In this document: in pieces, positions 40,401-41,513 of the stretch
Layout of the letters: each line of letters begins with the position of its first letter
Position numbering within the stretch: the stretch's first letter is position 1
Assembly: GCA_033721915.1 (NCBI GenBank)
Contig: JAWWAC010000025.1
Span: 1 to 41,513, forward strand
Source of the DNA: REBR01 sp033721915
GTDB lineage: Bacteria > Pseudomonadota > Gammaproteobacteria > Pseudomonadales > Oleiphilaceae
Direction of reading: 5' to 3'
Length of the DNA stretch: 41,513 nucleotides
Position numbers and translations under genes: made by a program
The notes under the pieces: generated by a model
Database searches by the model: none
What the model saw: only the letters and a program-made list of their open reading frames with translations
Told to the model about the DNA's origin: nothing

Positions 40401-41513
40401 GACGGCGGGGTCACTGACGGGTCTTGTCTGCGGTGCGGCTGGCGTTGGCGCTGGCGTTGGAGCAGGCGATACCAGTGATGCGATGGTCAGGGTGCCGTTG
40501 ACCAGGGCAAAGGTATAGTTGGCCGCTGCCAGTGTGCCTTGTCCACTGTTGATGACGTAGCTGCCCACCGGGCTGTCGGCGGTTGCTGCCGTGGCGGTCG
40601 TGCCGGCACCGGTCACACCGGCGGTGGCCAGGCCCTCGCCGTTGACAAAGCCGCTGATGGACTGGGTCAGCGTGGGCAGACTGTCCCCGGCCGTGATGTT
40701 CTGGTCATCGGCGGTGACGGTCAGCGTCGCCTTATCCACCACCAGATCGGCCGATGCATAGGCAATGGCGTAGTTGGCGGCATTGAACCCGTTGGAGCCG
40801 GCCACACCACTGGCGACAATGTCGCCGGTATAGGTACCGGCGCCAGCGCCGGTATTACTGTCGCTGCCACTGGCACTGGTCAGCGTGACCGTATCAATCC
40901 GCTCGCCGTTGGCCAGGTTGCTGGCGCTGAAGGCAGTGTTGTCCAGCACCAGGCTGTCACCGTAGGTTTTGCTCTGGTTATCAGCCGACACGGTGATGCC
41001 ACGCTGGCTAACGATCAGATCGCCCGCTTCATAGGTAATAGAATAGTTGGCGTTATTAAAGCCGTTTGAACCGCTGACCGCGCTGGCCGTGATGTTATCG
41101 GCATAGGTGCCGGCATCCGCTGTCGTGTCACTGTCAATATTATTGGTGCTGGTCAGGGTCGCGGAATCCACCGTCTCGCCGCTGACCAGCCCTGTGGTGG
41201 TAAAAGCCGTGTTGTCCAGGGTCAGGGCGTCGCCGTAGGTTTTGCTCTGGTTGCCGGCAGTGACCGTCAGGGCTTTGGGGTCAATGGTCAGGGTGCCGTC
41301 CACAAACTGGATCAGGAAGCCTTGCTGATCCCGTTTTCCGGCATCGCTCAGCTCCAGTCCGCTGGCGGTGATGCTGTATTGTCCGGCATTCACCCCGGAG
41401 GTGGCCTCACCGGAAAAGACCAGGTCGCCAGTAATCACGGCCGGACGTGTCGCCTGTGACTCCGTGGCGCTGAATCCGGTGATACCCGCTCCGTCGTAAG
41501 TTTTATTCACGTC
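37488..41513 (-). CDS. Large MBG/YDG-repeat exoprotein with Ala-rich coiled-coil C-terminus (5' end outside window)
   Basis: The frame is open to the right edge; 1341 residues are visible, counted from base 41513. Residues 1-345 contain MBG/YDG modules (NKTYDGAG, SKTYGDALTLDNTAF, SKTYGDSLVLDNTAF, then ADDQNITAGDSLPTL), typical of surface adhesins and two-partner-secreted exoproteins of the filamentous haemagglutinin type. A Pro/Thr/Gly-rich linker (about 346-450) follows, with a single LCDSC (Cys426/Cys429), the only two Cys in the visible protein. The remaining roughly 890 residues are Ala/Lys/Glu/Gln-rich helical heptads, a long coiled coil, interrupted by 'AYAMGGLFGAVAGG' and a short mixed region 'NAYGENYLASSGHAKGVYNLW'. 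It is likely an exported adhesin or structural filament. The N-terminal secretion signal and any TpsB partner are outside the window. Confidence 0.88.
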   Translation of the reverse strand, partial: DVNKTYDGAGITGFSATESQATRPAVITGDLVFSGEATSGVNAGQYSITASGLELSDAGKRDQQGFLIQFVDGTLTIDPKALTVTAGNQSKTYGDALTLDNTAFTTTGLVSGETVDSATLTSTNNIDSDTTADAGTYADNITASAVSGSNGFNNANYSITYEAGDLIVSQRGITVSADNQSKTYGDSLVLDNTAFSASNLANGERIDTVTLTSASGSDSNTGAGAGTYTGDIVASGVAGSNGFNAANYAIAYASADLVVDKATLTVTADDQNITAGDSLPTLTQSISGFVNGEGLATAGVTGAGTTATAATADSPVGSYVINSGQGTLAAANYTFALVNGTLTIASLVSPAPTPAPTPAAPQTRPVSDPAVEVIQQRLNDLAGTRRQGSGTTGSLSGTTGEPTTRGGSSGPVSAEEIIQQSVNRLCDSCMTLSSDGTGTTTGTAGRQGPATGTGGLTPASSPINDKVIQGLITQAGQADSAAKQAQILATSDPVSQEKKITANTLQLASERARKAVDEAIQTKVSEQNAAANQAPSTPDRIPKDRSDQVDELMEAFTKKAKVFAYAMGGLFGAVAGGTNEEHKKQGEEIEKLNAEADGVLKKYDVDTTNFFESKLFDTKVQTMFTAQSNSKKVLEERQAAAKDLADKKAVVAEAQRKAKASKEAAERARKEADADPGNLQKAMNAQFAELKASSDGGEARKAEVDVSTAEATLSDKDAKVAANKATIAIGKAQLGANLAEKEKTDALEKTRQATADAGQKAIAIVTAKIRVAEAEVAQEKSKEVAASAENNVGVVKTQQVAANDTFSKADTAHKAKASTVPAIVTEADKLTKEADAIVQKNAAQVVIDKNETIRQGYHAEWSSFTKRIESLLGAMRNAYGENYLASSGHAKGVYNLWQQYRSLSMGTTVEDARKAAEDAKVIVGQMYNLVGGLGNAGIDHERNRLGTALNPDVLKTVNADAQDAYFQHTQRELKTRQVRAQAAQAKAAEAQQKASAAKAELDRLNQALLIAQQNKELAPAQLQAAIKQAEEAKQNVIRAEQASSQLASEVVRAEKLAAEALQASLNAKAASEEAIRESAAARKAAEKVLAQQAAEEKAWNDKAVAAHKASIDEMSSYAKEAQASYEKATDLSAKAKADQKEWQTLYDTKTAAIPGLEKKAQQDEAAAAAAKATFDATELELESLETEFKAADSAQLDAQVELAKAQAARDALGTEVKLGNVLEIATTIASAASNTQEKKKAAQARLVQAQAKYDRLLKVAEQKRDAYNGTLERQKAEADVANKAADTAAKSKQAAAQAKLDKDVAGKNVEILDKYVKETSAHARKMLREASNARDIVNQNS
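40961..41252 (-). repeat. In-frame direct repeats of YDG modules
   Basis: CGTAGGTTTTGCTCTGGTT (plus-strand reading) occurs at 40961-40979 and 41234-41252, exactly 273 bases (91 codons) apart, marking two adjacent MBG/YDG modules. The flanking sequence is diverged but alignable, so the modules arose by duplication. Confidence 0.75.

Noticed and set aside
37488..41513. Reading the repeat-rich exoprotein region as a CRISPR or satellite array
   Set aside because: The repeats are in-frame, 273 bases apart, diverged and encode MBG/YDG modules in one continuous open frame.

Overview
The window is a high-GC bacterial chromosome segment, most likely from a gammaproteobacterium, perhaps a marine lipid-metabolising lineage of the Alcanivorax/Marinobacter kind. 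The genus is a guess. Pointers to a Gram-negative host are the lipoproteins with lipoboxes, periplasmic Msr enzymes, a Slt70-like lytic transglycosylase, a periplasmic sugar dehydrogenase with a c-type cytochrome, and a large MBG/YDG exoprotein. Almost all of it is densely coded with ordinary housekeeping or accessory metabolism. There are no rRNAs, CRISPR arrays or recognisable IS elements.

Layout. 1-3763: two tandem, related lipoproteins with Ig-like (SbsA/Big_5-type) modules on the minus strand, the first cut by the window edge. 4111-5833: a PPM1/LCMT-type methyltransferase and a FabR/DesT-like TetR regulator with a palindromic operator. 5866-9443: a tight minus-strand lipid operon of iron alcohol dehydrogenase, hotdog thioesterase, PlsC-like acyltransferase and SDR. 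9574-13547: a complete Anbu operon (circularly permuted ATP-grasp, alpha-E, transglutaminase-like, Anbu protease), preceded by a GG-N10-GC sigma-54-like promoter in a 738-bp gene-free region. 14286-20522: MaoC dehydratase, lytic transglycosylase, a small secreted protein, a DUF4442 thioesterase, a GNAT-nitrilase fusion and a histone-H1-like protein with a helix-hairpin-helix end. 20605-24964: a small lipoprotein, an alkyl-DHAP-synthase-like flavoprotein, a DMT transporter and an exported MsrB-MsrA pair. 25125-28421: a single-chain biotin-dependent acyl-CoA carboxylase. 28432-31043: a secreted subtilisin, then a ParD-like antitoxin/zeta-type toxin pair with a clear autoregulatory promoter. 31298-36696: a second DUF4442 protein, a 710-residue protein of unknown function, a membrane protein, cytochrome c and a PQQ sugar dehydrogenase. 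36918-37004: tRNA-Leu(UAA), followed upstream by a partial tRNA-Leu copy. 37317-41513: the C-terminal part of a giant exoprotein and a small downstream ORF ended by a strong terminator.

Themes. Several loci act on acyl chains or lipids: regulator, thioesterases, acyltransferase, SDR, MaoC, AGPS-like enzyme and acyl-CoA carboxylase. A second theme is envelope maintenance and exported proteins. The most system-like unit is the Anbu operon, whose family is known by comparative genomics but whose biochemical role is still poorly defined. The toxin-antitoxin pair, the tRNA-Leu relic and the exoprotein's odd architecture (a mid-protein CxxC followed by about 900 residues of Ala-rich coiled coil) are the other places to look.
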